DNA from: Candidatus Gastranaerophilales bacterium
Lineage (GTDB): Bacteria > Cyanobacteriota > Vampirovibrionia > Gastranaerophilales > Gastranaerophilaceae
DNA: 47,363 bases
NCBI GenBank assembly: GCA_944326555.1
Contig: CALVEK010000016.1
Coordinates: 1-47,363 of the forward strand
Direction of reading: 5' to 3'
The notes beneath the pieces are model-generated. The model saw nothing but the letters and a program-made list of their open reading frames with translations, did no database searches and had not been told where the DNA came from. The translations under genes were made by a program, and so were the position numbers. Below are positions 36,069 to 44,778 of the stretch, piece by piece (position 1 is the stretch's first letter; every line of letters starts with the position of its first letter).

Positions 36069-36947
36069 TCATAAGATCTCCTCAAAATATTCCATAAGAT
36101 TAATTTTTTCATCATAAATAAATTCATCAAAATGTTTATTGGGGAATAATCTATTTAATGAACCATCTTCCATATATTTTTCATTTGGTGCATCATCAAA
36201 ACCAACTAAATATGGCATATCTCCTTTTTCCCAGTTATTAGGATAAATGATTACTTGATGTGCATTTGAAAAACATCCTAATACATCTAATAAACCTGAC
36301 CGGAAACCTAATAAATGTCCGGCATTATTCAAAAAGTTTATTGTTGATGTTAAATCGTATAAAATACTTGGGTAATTTCCATATTTTTTACAAGAGTTAA
36401 AAACAGGTGTATATCCTATTGCTCTTAATTTATCAGCACAGTCAATCCAAAAATTTTTAGGAAAGCAATTTTTGCTAGTTGTTGCTTCAGGACATATAAG
36501 AACTGTTTTTCCCTTTTTATATATTCCTTTAGAAAACAATTCATCTATTTTTTTATTTGAATTAATTTGAGGAATATCGTTAAAATTAAGATCTTGTTTT
36601 ATTCCAATCGAATTCCAAATTGCTATTTCAAATTTTTCAAAAGATGAATTTTCTGAATAAATTTTTTCCACTATATTATTTACAAATGATGGGATTTTTT
36701 TTATATTTGGTAAAAAAAGTAGCTCATCATAAGATTTATTAAAAATTTCACATAAATCTTTAAAATGTATTTTTGTAACAATTACCGCAAATTTTTTCTT
36801 TGGATTTAATTTTTTTAAATATTGTAATCCCACCAATAATATTAATATATCTCCCAAGCCTTGTGGTGGATAAATTATTTCATATTTATTTAATTGATAT
36901 TTTTTTAAATAAAAATAATCTTTAATTTTATTTAACATTTTTTTCAT
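36069..36947 (-). CDS. GT9-like (heptosyltransferase-type) glycosyltransferase
   Basis: A 292-aa GT-B-like protein. YPPQGLGDILILLVGLQYLK near residue 31 is the N-terminal Rossmann loop of ADP-heptose:LPS heptosyltransferases. TVLICPEATTSKNCFP opens the second domain and LLGFRSGLLDVLGCF is the donor-binding stretch. It is somewhat shorter and more divergent than WaaC/WaaF. ATG 36947 immediately follows the HAD gene stop; the in-frame ATG at 36965 would overlap it by 17 nt. Donor sugar unknown. Confidence 0.7.
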   Translation of the reverse strand: MKKMLNKIKDYFYLKKYQLNKYEIIYPPQGLGDILILLVGLQYLKKLNPKKKFAVIVTKIHFKDLCEIFNKSYDELLFLPNIKKIPSFVNNIVEKIYSENSSFEKFEIAIWNSIGIKQDLNFNDIPQINSNKKIDELFSKGIYKKGKTVLICPEATTSKNCFPKNFWIDCADKLRAIGYTPVFNSCKKYGNYPSILYDLTSTINFLNNAGHLLGFRSGLLDVLGCFSNAHQVIIYPNNWEKGDMPYLVGFDDAPNEKYMEDGSLNRLFPNKHFDEFIYDEKINLMEYFEEIL

Positions 36948-36948
36948 T

Positions 36949-37314
36949 TTACAAACTTTCTTCAATAAAAAAATCCAACTTTAAATTACTATCACGTTCT
37001 TTACATATTGCATAAGCACATTTTAGTCCTGATGGTTTATCATCATTAACTAAAATCCTTTCGCCCATTGGCATATCTGTTAGCAAATAGTCATATCTCA
37101 ATTCATTTTCTGCCAAGAATTTTTTTAAATCTTCAAGATATTCTTCTTTTCTTGCAGTCATAAGTACAACTTTATCCTCAGGAGATATTTTGGAGTAAAA
37201 TTCTTTTACTCCATCAAGTAAAGTGTCATAACCATCAATCTTGTAACCGTTATGTTTTACCAATGTTCCGTCTACATCAAGTATCCAAGTTTTTGCAAGT
37301 GTTGATAATTTCAT
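36949..37314 (-). CDS. Small HAD-like phosphatase of capsule/LPS loci
   Basis: A 121-aa HAD protein without cap domain. Motif I is LDVDGTLV, followed by HNGYKIDGYDTLLDGVKEFY, then motif II VLMTARKEEY and motif IV NDDKPSG. Such small proteins are commonly encoded beside sugar nucleotidyltransferases in capsule clusters. It sits directly downstream of the nucleotidyltransferase-kinase fusion (adjacent, no gap) and next to the GT9-like gene. It probably removes a phosphate from a precursor; substrate unknown. Confidence 0.8.
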   Translation of the reverse strand: MKLSTLAKTWILDVDGTLVKHNGYKIDGYDTLLDGVKEFYSKISPEDKVVLMTARKEEYLEDLKKFLAENELRYDYLLTDMPMGERILVNDDKPSGLKCAYAICKERDSNLKLDFFIEESL

Positions 37315-38841
37315 CTACATTACCTCCCCAGCTTGGATTACTCCGTTATAGAATGCACCACATATACTGTCATAATCTTCCCAAGCGTAAGTTGTTAAAC
37401 TTAGCCAAATTACAGCATGCAAAGCTTTGATTTTATTCTTATCCACCCCTGGAACATTATCAAAGAAAAATTCTTCCATATCTTCCCAATTATTAGGTTT
37501 GATTGCAAGTTCTACTTCGTTTTCTTTGATATCAAGTGTAAATTTCTTACGATTAAATTGGTCATAATTTCCTTTTATTGAATAATAAAGTTTTGCCCAA
37601 TCATAATCTACATCACCAAATAATTTTGTTTTTCCAAAATATCCTCTTGGATCAATAAGAATAGTTTTCATATTAAATGTATCAAACATTAAATTAGAAA
37701 AAGTACAATCTCCATGAATTAATCTAAACTCATTAGGAATCATTCCTGTTAAGATTTCAGTAAACTTTTCTTTATCAAAGAAAATATTTTTATAATATTG
37801 ACCATTGATTTTGATGAATTCTTTATCTGCAAAAGGAACAAGGTGTTCAATTTTAGATAATCTATCAAATGTTTTGGTAATATAATTTTCAATACAATCT
37901 TCTTTATTAACTGGTTGTGCAGGTAATAAATTATGTAATTTTTCTAATGCTACAATGATATTTTTTAGGATGTCTTCTTTTTGGCTCTTTGTTAAACAAT
38001 CATATTCATAAATATTCTTACCTTGAACACGTTTCATTTTTAAGGGTTCGTATTCATAAATCTCTGGAATGAATTCATAACCAAGTTCTTTAATATTTTT
38101 ATACCAATTAATTTCATCAACAGCAATTTTTTTACCTTGTTCATTAATCCCACGTTTAATAATAATATCGCCGTCAAACTCCATACTATTAAATGGTCTA
38201 CAACGAGGGGTTGAATCATTGTTATCAGAATAAGACAATAATGTTCCAATCTCTTTTGAACCATATAAAGCTAATCTATTAAATTTGATATCTTGTTGAG
38301 ATAACCAACCTACAAATGCTCCTTCCTCAGGTATCTTTTCTAAATATGATTTGTTTTCAAATATAAATAAACCAGCAACTCCATTTTCTTTGGAAGGTTC
38401 TTTAACAAATTTGCCATCAATGTATGACCAACGACACTCAAAATCTTTAGAAATACCTATATAATTCGATTTAATTTCATTATTTAGACCAACTGGAATT
38501 TTAAATCCTTCTGATAATATCAAATCACACCACATAATCATAAATGGTTCATTAGAATCAAATGAAGAAATAGCTTCTTTTATCCCAGAAATGGTTCCTT
38601 TTTTAGTAGCTTTGATTACACGATAATTATACTTATTACCAAACGCAGCAAGATATTTTTCTAAAACATCAGTTTTATAATCTGCAATAATAGTAAATTC
38701 TGCTTGTGGATATTTTTGAAAGGCATAGAAAATAATAGGTAGATTATTAACAGGAACCAAACACTTAGGTTTGTTTCTTGTTAACCCCTCTAATCTCGTT
38801 CCTTTACCTCCTGCTTGTATTATTATTTGCTTGATATCCAT
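37315..38841 (-). CDS. Nucleotidyltransferase fused to APH/choline-kinase-like domain
   Basis: A 508-aa bifunctional protein. Residues 1-~220 are a sugar-phosphate-type nucleotidyltransferase (IIIQAGGKGTRLEGLTRNKP KCLVPV split loop, MIMWCDLIL metal site). Residues ~235-508 are an aminoglycoside-phosphotransferase/choline-kinase-like kinase with catalytic HGDCTFSN (about 374-381) and metal-binding IDPRG. A kinase plus nucleotidyltransferase in one chain would phosphorylate and then activate a small alcohol or sugar, as LicA plus LicC do for phosphocholine. The product cannot be named. Directly follows the FemAB-like gene. Confidence 0.82.
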   Translation of the reverse strand: MDIKQIIIQAGGKGTRLEGLTRNKPKCLVPVNNLPIIFYAFQKYPQAEFTIIADYKTDVLEKYLAAFGNKYNYRVIKATKKGTISGIKEAISSFDSNEPFMIMWCDLILSEGFKIPVGLNNEIKSNYIGISKDFECRWSYIDGKFVKEPSKENGVAGLFIFENKSYLEKIPEEGAFVGWLSQQDIKFNRLALYGSKEIGTLLSYSDNNDSTPRCRPFNSMEFDGDIIIKRGINEQGKKIAVDEINWYKNIKELGYEFIPEIYEYEPLKMKRVQGKNIYEYDCLTKSQKEDILKNIIVALEKLHNLLPAQPVNKEDCIENYITKTFDRLSKIEHLVPFADKEFIKINGQYYKNIFFDKEKFTEILTGMIPNEFRLIHGDCTFSNLMFDTFNMKTILIDPRGYFGKTKLFGDVDYDWAKLYYSIKGNYDQFNRKKFTLDIKENEVELAIKPNNWEDMEEFFFDNVPGVDKNKIKALHAVIWLSLTTYAWEDYDSICGAFYNGVIQAGEVM

Positions 38842-39777
38842 TTACTTTATCTCCCAAACTAGGTTACAAATTGTTCTACCACCAAAACCCTCTTTTTGAG
38901 ATATTAAACCTTCATTTAAGTATTTTCCGTTTTGTTCGGTAGAAATTCCAAAATCAAAATATTGTTTTTTACCTTTATAGTAGTTAATCAATTCACTTAT
39001 TACTAAATCTAATGCGCCTATTTCTCTTGCTTTTTCATTTGCTGCCATATACTGTGTATGAACAACATTTTCGTATATGAACACTACTGTTCCAGCTATC
39101 ATTTCATCATTGTATTTTGCAATATATAATTTTATATTTTCCGGGAATCTGGAATTTAGTAATATTAGTTCTTCACCAGTATGCACGGCTTTTGCATTAT
39201 GGTTATCTTTTAATACTTTATTTTCTAATTCTATGAAGTCAATAAAATTGTTTGATTCTTCTATTGTTACACCTTCTCTTTTGGCTCTCGATATTTGAGC
39301 TTTTCTTCCTTTTGGCATTTTACAAGGATTAGATAATAAAATTGTTGTTGAGGGTTCAATTTTTAGTAGTTTTGCATTGTTTCGAAATAAACCATATAAA
39401 TCTTCTTCGGAGGGCAATGAATGGTAAATATGGGGGATTGTTTTATAGACAAAATTATTTATTTTATTTTTTTTCATATACTGAACTAAACATTCAAAAC
39501 ATTCTAGCATTTTATGTTGCTTCATTTCATTTTTTACTATGAAGCCGCCATACGTAAGGCCTTGATGTGAGTACAATGTATTATTATTGATATTTGCAGG
39601 CAGTAGTGCGATTAATTTATCTTTTTCATCGTAAAACATTAAAGAAAAGTCATTGAATCTGTCGGAATGATAATCCATAAAATTTCTATTAAACATAAAT
39701 ATCCCATTTTTAGAATTATTTATGAAGTCATTCCAAATATTTTTTTGTTCTTCTTTGTATTTTTTTATGTAAATCAT
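38842..39777 (-). CDS. FemAB/GNAT-like acyl- or aminoacyltransferase
   Basis: A 311-aa protein of the GNAT_6/FemAB-like fold: two tandem acetyltransferase-like lobes, the second with LYIAKYNDEMIAGTVVFIYE, the HTQYMAANEKAREIGALDLV segment and FDFGISTEQNGKYLNEGL near the end. Such enzymes N-acylate amino sugars or add amino acids in glycan clusters. With the ketoisomerase and aminotransferase in the same operon it is a fair candidate for N-acylating the 3-amino sugar, replacing FdtC. Overlaps the methyltransferase stop by 4 nt. Confidence 0.75.
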   Translation of the reverse strand: MIYIKKYKEEQKNIWNDFINNSKNGIFMFNRNFMDYHSDRFNDFSLMFYDEKDKLIALLPANINNNTLYSHQGLTYGGFIVKNEMKQHKMLECFECLVQYMKKNKINNFVYKTIPHIYHSLPSEEDLYGLFRNNAKLLKIEPSTTILLSNPCKMPKGRKAQISRAKREGVTIEESNNFIDFIELENKVLKDNHNAKAVHTGEELILLNSRFPENIKLYIAKYNDEMIAGTVVFIYENVVHTQYMAANEKAREIGALDLVISELINYYKGKKQYFDFGISTEQNGKYLNEGLISQKEGFGGRTICNLVWEIK

Positions 39778-40520
39778 TTTAGCCTACAATTAATAAATAT
39801 TTCTGCACCCATATCCGGAATATAATTTGTTAATTTATATAACCCATTTAATAATTGTTCATCTATAATACCTAAAGCCATACATTTCTGCATTTTTGAA
39901 TGATTAAATGGTTTTATAAAGTATGAGCCTTTATCAATTACATCTAAATTTACTTGATTTGCAATAGAAATAAGTTTATCAAGGTCAAATGTAGTATTTT
40001 GCTGAAGTTTCTTTGCTGTTTCAGTTAGATTTCCTAAAGTATCTATTAATCCGCTTTTGTAAGCCCACAACAGATGAAAACTCTTTGCGTTTGGTACGTT
40101 AATATGTACTATTGTTTCTTCTGTGCAAAGTAGTTTTACCGATTCTAATAATTTCTGAGGTGCCATTACTTCATGTAATAGGCAACTAACAATTATAAAG
40201 TCATACTTATTGTGCTTTAACTGTTCTATTTTATTTTCTAAAAAATCACCAACTATAGAAATATTTTGATTATATTTCTCTGATTTTTTTATCATTTCGC
40301 AAAATTGTTTAGATGGTTCTACAACGGTAAATGTTTGATAATTAGAATAAAAATCAAATATAGATTGAATACCACACCCTACTTCTAAAATGTTTTGAGG
40401 TCGATATTTGTTTAGTATTTCTAAAACTTTTTTTCTTCTATATTCAACCATCGTATTTTCAAAATCGTGGTTTAAATAGTCTTTTGTGTATTGAGCAATA
40501 TCTCTGTTATTTGCTAGCAT
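39774..40520 (-). CDS. SAM-dependent methyltransferase (class I)
   Basis: A 248-aa class I methyltransferase: NILEVGCGIQSIFDFY is motif I (SAM glycine loop), FTVVEPSKQF gives the acidic ribose-binding position, and KYDFIIVSCLLHEV is motif IV. It overlaps the FdtA-like gene by one base. Context suggests methylation of a dTDP-sugar (N- or C-methyl, or O-methyl cap of the glycan); the site is not deducible. Confidence 0.85.
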   Translation of the reverse strand: MLANNRDIAQYTKDYLNHDFENTMVEYRRKKVLEILNKYRPQNILEVGCGIQSIFDFYSNYQTFTVVEPSKQFCEMIKKSEKYNQNISIVGDFLENKIEQLKHNKYDFIIVSCLLHEVMAPQKLLESVKLLCTEETIVHINVPNAKSFHLLWAYKSGLIDTLGNLTETAKKLQQNTTFDLDKLISIANQVNLDVIDKGSYFIKPFNHSKMQKCMALGIIDEQLLNGLYKLTNYIPDMGAEIFINCRLK

Positions 40521-40918
40521 TATTTATTTACCTCTTTCAAGAATTCGTTATAATCTCTTATGTATTCTTTTTCGTCATAATGTGTACTTGCTAATACCAT
40601 TAGTTTACATCCATAAGAAAAATGTCGCATTTCTCGCCACATGTTTTTTCCGATATATAATCCAACATCAGGACGATTCAACCATACTTCTTCTCTAGTA
40701 TTTCCATCATCCAAAACAAACTGACAAGCACCATCCATTGCAACAATTATTTGCTCTAATTCTTTGTGTGCATGTTTGCCTCGTTCTTGATCTGGTAAAG
40801 TATCAAAAATATAATAAACTCGCTTGATATCAAAAGGACAATTCATCCCACCTTCTAGTGAAACTAATTTCCCTCTATCATCACCAAAGACCTTCATGTC
40901 AATAAGTTTATAATTCAT
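40520..40918 (-). CDS. dTDP-4-keto-6-deoxyglucose 3,4-ketoisomerase (FdtA/QdtA/WxcM-like)
   Basis: A 132-aa single-domain cupin. Hallmarks are DDRGKLVSLEGG, FDIKRVYYIFDT, RGKHAHKELEQI (catalytic histidines), VLDDG and NMWREMRHFSYGC. The family moves the keto group of dTDP-4-keto-6-deoxyglucose from C4 to C3, preparing it for a DegT aminotransferase. Its substrate is made by RmlA/RmlB encoded at 19.9-22.6 kb. Overlaps both neighbours. Confidence 0.92.
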   Translation of the reverse strand: MNYKLIDMKVFGDDRGKLVSLEGGMNCPFDIKRVYYIFDTLPDQERGKHAHKELEQIIVAMDGACQFVLDDGNTREEVWLNRPDVGLYIGKNMWREMRHFSYGCKLMVLASTHYDEKEYIRDYNEFLKEVNK

Positions 40919-41861
40919 TAGCCCTCCTTTTTAAGTAGAACCAATGGCCAAATAAACATATTTTACAATGTTTAAAATTTATTCTTATTATTTGTCTTCT
41001 TATAAAGATTGAATGTAAAAATATTTTTTTTAATATTGGTATTTTTTCAGAATTGTTCTTTATATCACTATCTATAATATTAAAATCATAAGTAGTATAT
41101 TTTGTTATTAAATTTTTGAGGAAAAAAGGATATGCAACTTTAGGATATTTATTTAATGCAATACTTCTTTTTAAAAATGGACTTCGTTCTTTTTTGATTA
41201 AAAATACATAATTATGTATATGTGCTCCACGTATCTGTGAACCTAATTTGCAATATACATCATATTTAAAACCCAGCTTAACCAAATAATCAGTTAATCC
41301 ACATTCATAGTGAGCTATAACAGCTTCTTTAGTTTCTTGATGAGTAATATTTTTCATAAAAGAATCAAATCCATTTGATAAAAATACTTGTGGTTTAAAA
41401 GTTATAAAATATGATTGAATATGTTTAAGATCTGTTTCAACAGGCCTATTATCAATAATACTAATACCTGCTGGATTTGACGTAACACCCCAAAAATCTA
41501 ATTCCTGTGAGGACATCTGATTAAACATTTCATCAAATGGAAACAAAGGAGCATAACAACTATCATTTAACAATATAAATTCTTCTATATCATTTAATAA
41601 GCCTTGCTCTTTTGCATAAATATAACCACGCTTATATGAACCAAAATCGTATTCTCCATGATGTCCAACAATTGAATGAATTACATAATTATTTACTTTT
41701 TCTAATTCATGTTGTTCTAAATTCGAATCTGAAACAAAAATAATTTTATCTACAACCTTTTTAAGTTCGGAAAGATAATAAATCACATAATCTTCAATTA
41801 CATTATGAGAATCAAAATGAGCAAAAATTGCAATTCTGTTGTTTGTATTGTTATAACTCAT
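40908..41861 (-). CDS. RgpF-family (rhamnan synthesis F) glycan protein
   Basis: A 317-aa protein with the start of RgpF-like glycosyltransferases: RIAIFAHFDSHNVIEDYVIY, IIFVSDS, GHHGEYDFGSYKRG (diagnostic) and FILLNDSCYAPLFP. RgpF participates in rhamnose-glucose polysaccharide assembly in streptococci and homologues occur in O-antigen loci. This fits the dTDP-rhamnose operon elsewhere in the window. The C-terminus has the ICLFGHWFYLKRR tail motif. Overlaps the FdtA-like gene by 11 nt. Confidence 0.87.
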   Translation of the reverse strand: MSYNNTNNRIAIFAHFDSHNVIEDYVIYYLSELKKVVDKIIFVSDSNLEQHELEKVNNYVIHSIVGHHGEYDFGSYKRGYIYAKEQGLLNDIEEFILLNDSCYAPLFPFDEMFNQMSSQELDFWGVTSNPAGISIIDNRPVETDLKHIQSYFITFKPQVFLSNGFDSFMKNITHQETKEAVIAHYECGLTDYLVKLGFKYDVYCKLGSQIRGAHIHNYVFLIKKERSPFLKRSIALNKYPKVAYPFFLKNLITKYTTYDFNIIDSDIKNNSEKIPILKKIFLHSIFIRRQIIRINFKHCKICLFGHWFYLKRRANEL

Positions 41862-41888
41862 TAGCCATCCTTTTTAAATAGAATCAAT

Positions 41889-42170
41889 TCATAATAAATG
41901 TAAATTTCCTGATTTAAAAGTAAAGAAATATTCTTCTAAAACCCTCTCATCATATAATTCTTTGGATTTTTGAAAAAATTCATCGATAAATATTTCTGCG
42001 TACTTTTCATAAAGTCTTAACATTGTTGAAAAATATGTGTTAGATAAGATAGGACAAATATATTCCTGTAACTCTCTTGCAATATCTCTATGAAATTCCA
42101 TAAATCTTTCTATTTCGTTATAGTCACCATGGATTGCATAAACTTTTTCTTTTGTATTCTGTATATTCAC
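41889..42170 (-). CDS. Hypothetical 93-aa protein, possible gene remnant
   Basis: GTG start; the product is acidic and helical (FMEFHRDIARELQEYICPIL, YAEIFIDEFFQKSKELYDER). It is not recognised and lacks a domain signature. Its position at the head of the glycan operon, small size and following 560 bp of non-coding DNA suggest it may be the 3' part of a larger lost gene. A minus-strand TATAAT (42187-42192) gives a leader of about 10 nt, so transcription of the cluster may begin here. Confidence 0.4.
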   Translation of the reverse strand: MNIQNTKEKVYAIHGDYNEIERFMEFHRDIARELQEYICPILSNTYFSTMLRLYEKYAEIFIDEFFQKSKELYDERVLEEYFFTFKSGNLHLL

Positions 42171-42730
42171 CTATCTCATAACCTCGATTATAACCACTCT
42201 TAAGTATAATTCTCTTCTTTTTGATAGATTGTTAAGAATGAGGCAAAAAATCTCCTTACATCATCGTATATCAAATAAGAAAAGAAACAAGACATTGTTT
42301 TCCAAATTATATATTTTGGGTGGATATTTTTAACTTTAAAAGCAATACATATCGATATTTCATTTGTTTATTAAGAATTCTATCATTTTGTGTTGATTAA
42401 AAATATAAGTTCTTTTACGTAAAAATAAGGTAACGTCGGTTATTACGTCTGGAATATTTTAAAATATTTTTTATTCGAATAAGAATGCAAAAAAGTTTAA
42501 GAAAATTGCAATCTAAAATTAATTAGGATAAATTAATTCAAAAATAAAAAAATCATTTATCAATTGAGTATACGTTTCCGCAAACTCCAGAAGACAATTA
42601 TTGGCGATAACAATTTAAGGATTATAACAATGAAGAAATAAATAGTTAAGAAAATTCTCTTATAAATTTGTTATCATTGTCTCGGTCAATAAATTCTGAA
42701 ATTCAAAACAAAAAATATAGTGATAAAAAA
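42171..42730. other. Non-coding 560-bp border of the glycan cluster
   Basis: Very AT-rich, no supported gene on either strand. It holds a candidate minus-strand -10 box (42187-42192) for the cluster and a gapped inverted repeat GATAACAATTTAAG (42606-42619) against CTTATAAATTTGTTATC (about 42659-42675). The region looks like decayed sequence between the tRNA and the cluster. No integrase, att-like copy of the tRNA end, or transposase remnant was found. Confidence 0.5.
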
Positions 42731-42804
42731 TACCCCGGATTGGACTCGAACCAACGACGCACAGCTTAGGACGCTATCGCTCTATCCAACTGAGCTACCG
42801 GGGC
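42731..42804 (-). tRNA. tRNA-Arg (anticodon CCT)
   Basis: A 74-nt cloverleaf. Acceptor GCCCCGG/CCGGGGT (first pair G-U), D arm GCTC/GAGC, anticodon stem ATAGC/GCTGT with 7-nt loop GTCCTAA, T arm GTTGG/CCAAT with TTCGAGT loop. Discriminator A; CCA is not encoded. Anticodon CCT reads AGG. A T-run follows on the minus strand. Confidence 0.95.
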
Positions 42805-42889
42805 ATAGTAATAAAAAGCTAATTTCTATATAAATATTTTACTACAATAAAAAAATTTTATATAATTATTTAAAAAGTAATAAAAAATC

Positions 42890-43924
42890 ATGAAATCACT
42901 AATTTTTGAAGACATAGGAAAAATAAAATTAATAGAAAAGCCACTTCCCCAAATAGTACATCCAAGGGACGCCATAGTTAAAGTAACGCTATCTTCTATT
43001 TGTACAAGTGATTATCATATAATAAACGGCGCAGTAACACAAGCTCAAAAAGGTGTTACGTTAGGACATGAATTTGTAGGAGAAATCGTAGAAATTGGTA
43101 CTGAAATAAATAACTTGACTATTGGAGACAGAGTAAGTGCAAATTGCGAGACATTCTGTGGTGAGTGCTGGTTTTGTAAGAGAGGTTATATAAATAACTG
43201 CACAAAAGGCGGATGGAAACTCGGATGCCAAATTGACGGCTGCCAATCAGAATACGTTAGAGTACCATTCGCTGATACAGGATTAACCAAAATACCTGAA
43301 GCATTGTCATATAAAGATGCGTTATTTGTTGGAGATATATTATCAAGCGGTTATTTTGGTGCAGAACTTTGTGAAATAAAACAAAATGACACAATAGCAG
43401 TAATAGGTTGCGGCCCAGTCGGGATATGTGCAATGCAATGCGCAAAGGTGTTAGGTGCATCAAAAGTCATTGGCATAGATATTAATCAATACAGGCTTGA
43501 TATAGCATTAAAAAACAAATATGCGGATATAATCCTCAATCCAAACAACGATAATATATCAGAAATAATTAAAAATGAAACAGCAGGCAGGGGGGCTGAT
43601 GCAGTTATTGAAGCTGCTGGGGGAGTTAATACATTTGAAATGGCTTGGCAAATAGCCAGACCAAACGGAATAGTTGCAATAGTTGCAATGTATGAAGAAA
43701 ATCAAATACTGCCACTTCCTGGAATGTATGGTAAAAATCTAATATTCAAAACAGGGGGAGTAGATGCAATTCATTGTTCAAAGTTGCTTGACTTAATCAA
43801 AGATAAAAAAATTTCTACAGATATTCTTATCACAAAATCTTATACGCTGGATAAAATAGAAGAAGCCTACAAATACTTTGATGACAAAACTAACAATTGC
43901 CTTAAACTATCAATAACACAATAA
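42890..43924 (+). CDS. Zinc-dependent alcohol dehydrogenase (MDR family)
   Basis: A 344-aa medium-chain dehydrogenase. Catalytic zinc ligands are Cys38 and His60-Glu61 (TLGHEFVGEI). The structural zinc has Cys90, 93, 96 and 104 (CGECWFC...NNC). The nucleotide loop is VIGCGPVGICA (near 174) followed by IGIDINQYR, an acidic residue favouring NAD. The set resembles bacterial secondary-alcohol or butanediol/sorbitol-type dehydrogenases; substrate uncertain. No Shine-Dalgarno; a TATAAT (42861-42866) predicts a leader of ~17 nt. Single gene after the tRNA. Confidence 0.92.
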   Translation: MKSLIFEDIGKIKLIEKPLPQIVHPRDAIVKVTLSSICTSDYHIINGAVTQAQKGVTLGHEFVGEIVEIGTEINNLTIGDRVSANCETFCGECWFCKRGYINNCTKGGWKLGCQIDGCQSEYVRVPFADTGLTKIPEALSYKDALFVGDILSSGYFGAELCEIKQNDTIAVIGCGPVGICAMQCAKVLGASKVIGIDINQYRLDIALKNKYADIILNPNNDNISEIIKNETAGRGADAVIEAAGGVNTFEMAWQIARPNGIVAIVAMYEENQILPLPGMYGKNLIFKTGGVDAIHCSKLLDLIKDKKISTDILITKSYTLDKIEEAYKYFDDKTNNCLKLSITQ

Positions 43925-43968
43925 ACTATACATAAGTCTAAGCCAGTCAGGTAATTAAAACACTCTCA

Positions 43969-43999
43969 ATTTCTTGTAATATCTATAATTACAAGAAAT
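43969..43999 (+). promoter_or_regulatory. Perfect 12-bp inverted repeat centred on a -10 box
   Basis: ATTTCTTGTAAT (43969-43980) and ATTACAAGAAAT (43988-43999) are exact reverse complements around ATCTATA. A perfect TATAAT (43984-43989) lies at the centre and right arm. Predicted +1 is near 43996, so the repeat is mostly outside the mRNA and acts, if at all, as a DNA operator. Not followed by a T-tract, so a terminator is unlikely. Confidence 0.6.
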
Positions 44000-44011
44000 C
44001 AGGGGGGTACT

Positions 44012-44743
44012 ATGATTTTTAACAGCAAATTATTAAATAAAATAATAGCAATATCGTTTTTAGTTCTAATAGGCACACAGACATTAGCAACAGATATGCA
44101 GAATTATAAAATATTATGCCAAGAGCATATGTTCAAAGAAAAAAAAGCTACATCGGATATAGTGCTAATTACGCCACAATATAACATAATAACAAAAGGT
44201 AACGTACTAAAAATAATATTCCAGTGCAAATTTTGGTCAGAAAACGTAAAAGCAGGGAATAGAGTTAACTTTTTAGCACCGGAAGCAATCTATACACAAG
44301 AAGGAACTTTACTTATCCCTGCAAACTCAAAAATTGTTGCAACTGTTATAAAAATAGAAAAGCCAAAATGGTTTAACAAAAATGCAAGAGTATACCTAAA
44401 ATTCGAATGTCTGGTATTTCCTGACGGAACAGGTATAGCAATGAACGCAAAACCTGCAACAAAAGACGGTACATTAAAAGAGGGCCCCTGGATGACGACA
44501 GGAAAACTTGCTGCATCTACAGTAGGCCTCGGTGCTGTTGGCGCAGGTGCAGGGGTAGGCTTTGCATTTATACCCAATCCTGCTAAACTCGCAACAGGGT
44601 TTGCTATCGGCATACCTGTAGGTTGTACGGTAGGGCTAATCACAGGATTAGTAACACCCGGGCTGAAATATCACGCTAAAGCAGGTGAATCAATAAAAAT
44701 AATACTATGCAAGGATTTATGCCTTAAAAAATTTAAAAATTAA
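44012..44743 (+). CDS. Secreted protein with VirB10/TrbI-like barrel features
   Basis: A 243-aa protein with signal peptide (1-26, ending TQTLA). The middle shows a run that recalls the VirB10/TrbI C-terminal barrel: GTLLIPANSKIVATVI, then KNARVYLKFECLVFPDGTGI, then the glycine-rich hydrophobic stretch GLGAVGAGAGVGFAFI, and a final AGESIKIIL strand. In VirB10 these sites form an outer-membrane pore and antenna. No other type IV secretion genes are present, so it is probably a stand-alone envelope protein. GGGGGG precedes the ATG. Assignment is pattern-based and modest. Confidence 0.6.
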   Translation: MIFNSKLLNKIIAISFLVLIGTQTLATDMQNYKILCQEHMFKEKKATSDIVLITPQYNIITKGNVLKIIFQCKFWSENVKAGNRVNFLAPEAIYTQEGTLLIPANSKIVATVIKIEKPKWFNKNARVYLKFECLVFPDGTGIAMNAKPATKDGTLKEGPWMTTGKLAASTVGLGAVGAGAGVGFAFIPNPAKLATGFAIGIPVGCTVGLITGLVTPGLKYHAKAGESIKIILCKDLCLKKFKN

Positions 44744-44778
44744 TAACAAATTAATTGTTGTTTGTATCTTAATACAAT

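Noticed and set aside
42171-42804. Genomic-island insertion at tRNA-Arg(CCT)
   Set aside because: The glycan cluster ends near this tRNA, but no integrase and no repeat of the tRNA 3' end was found at the other border (29.1-29.5 kb).
43970-44000. Terminator for the alcohol dehydrogenase gene
   Set aside because: The strong inverted repeat lacks a following T-tract and contains a perfect TATAAT, so an operator/promoter is the better reading.
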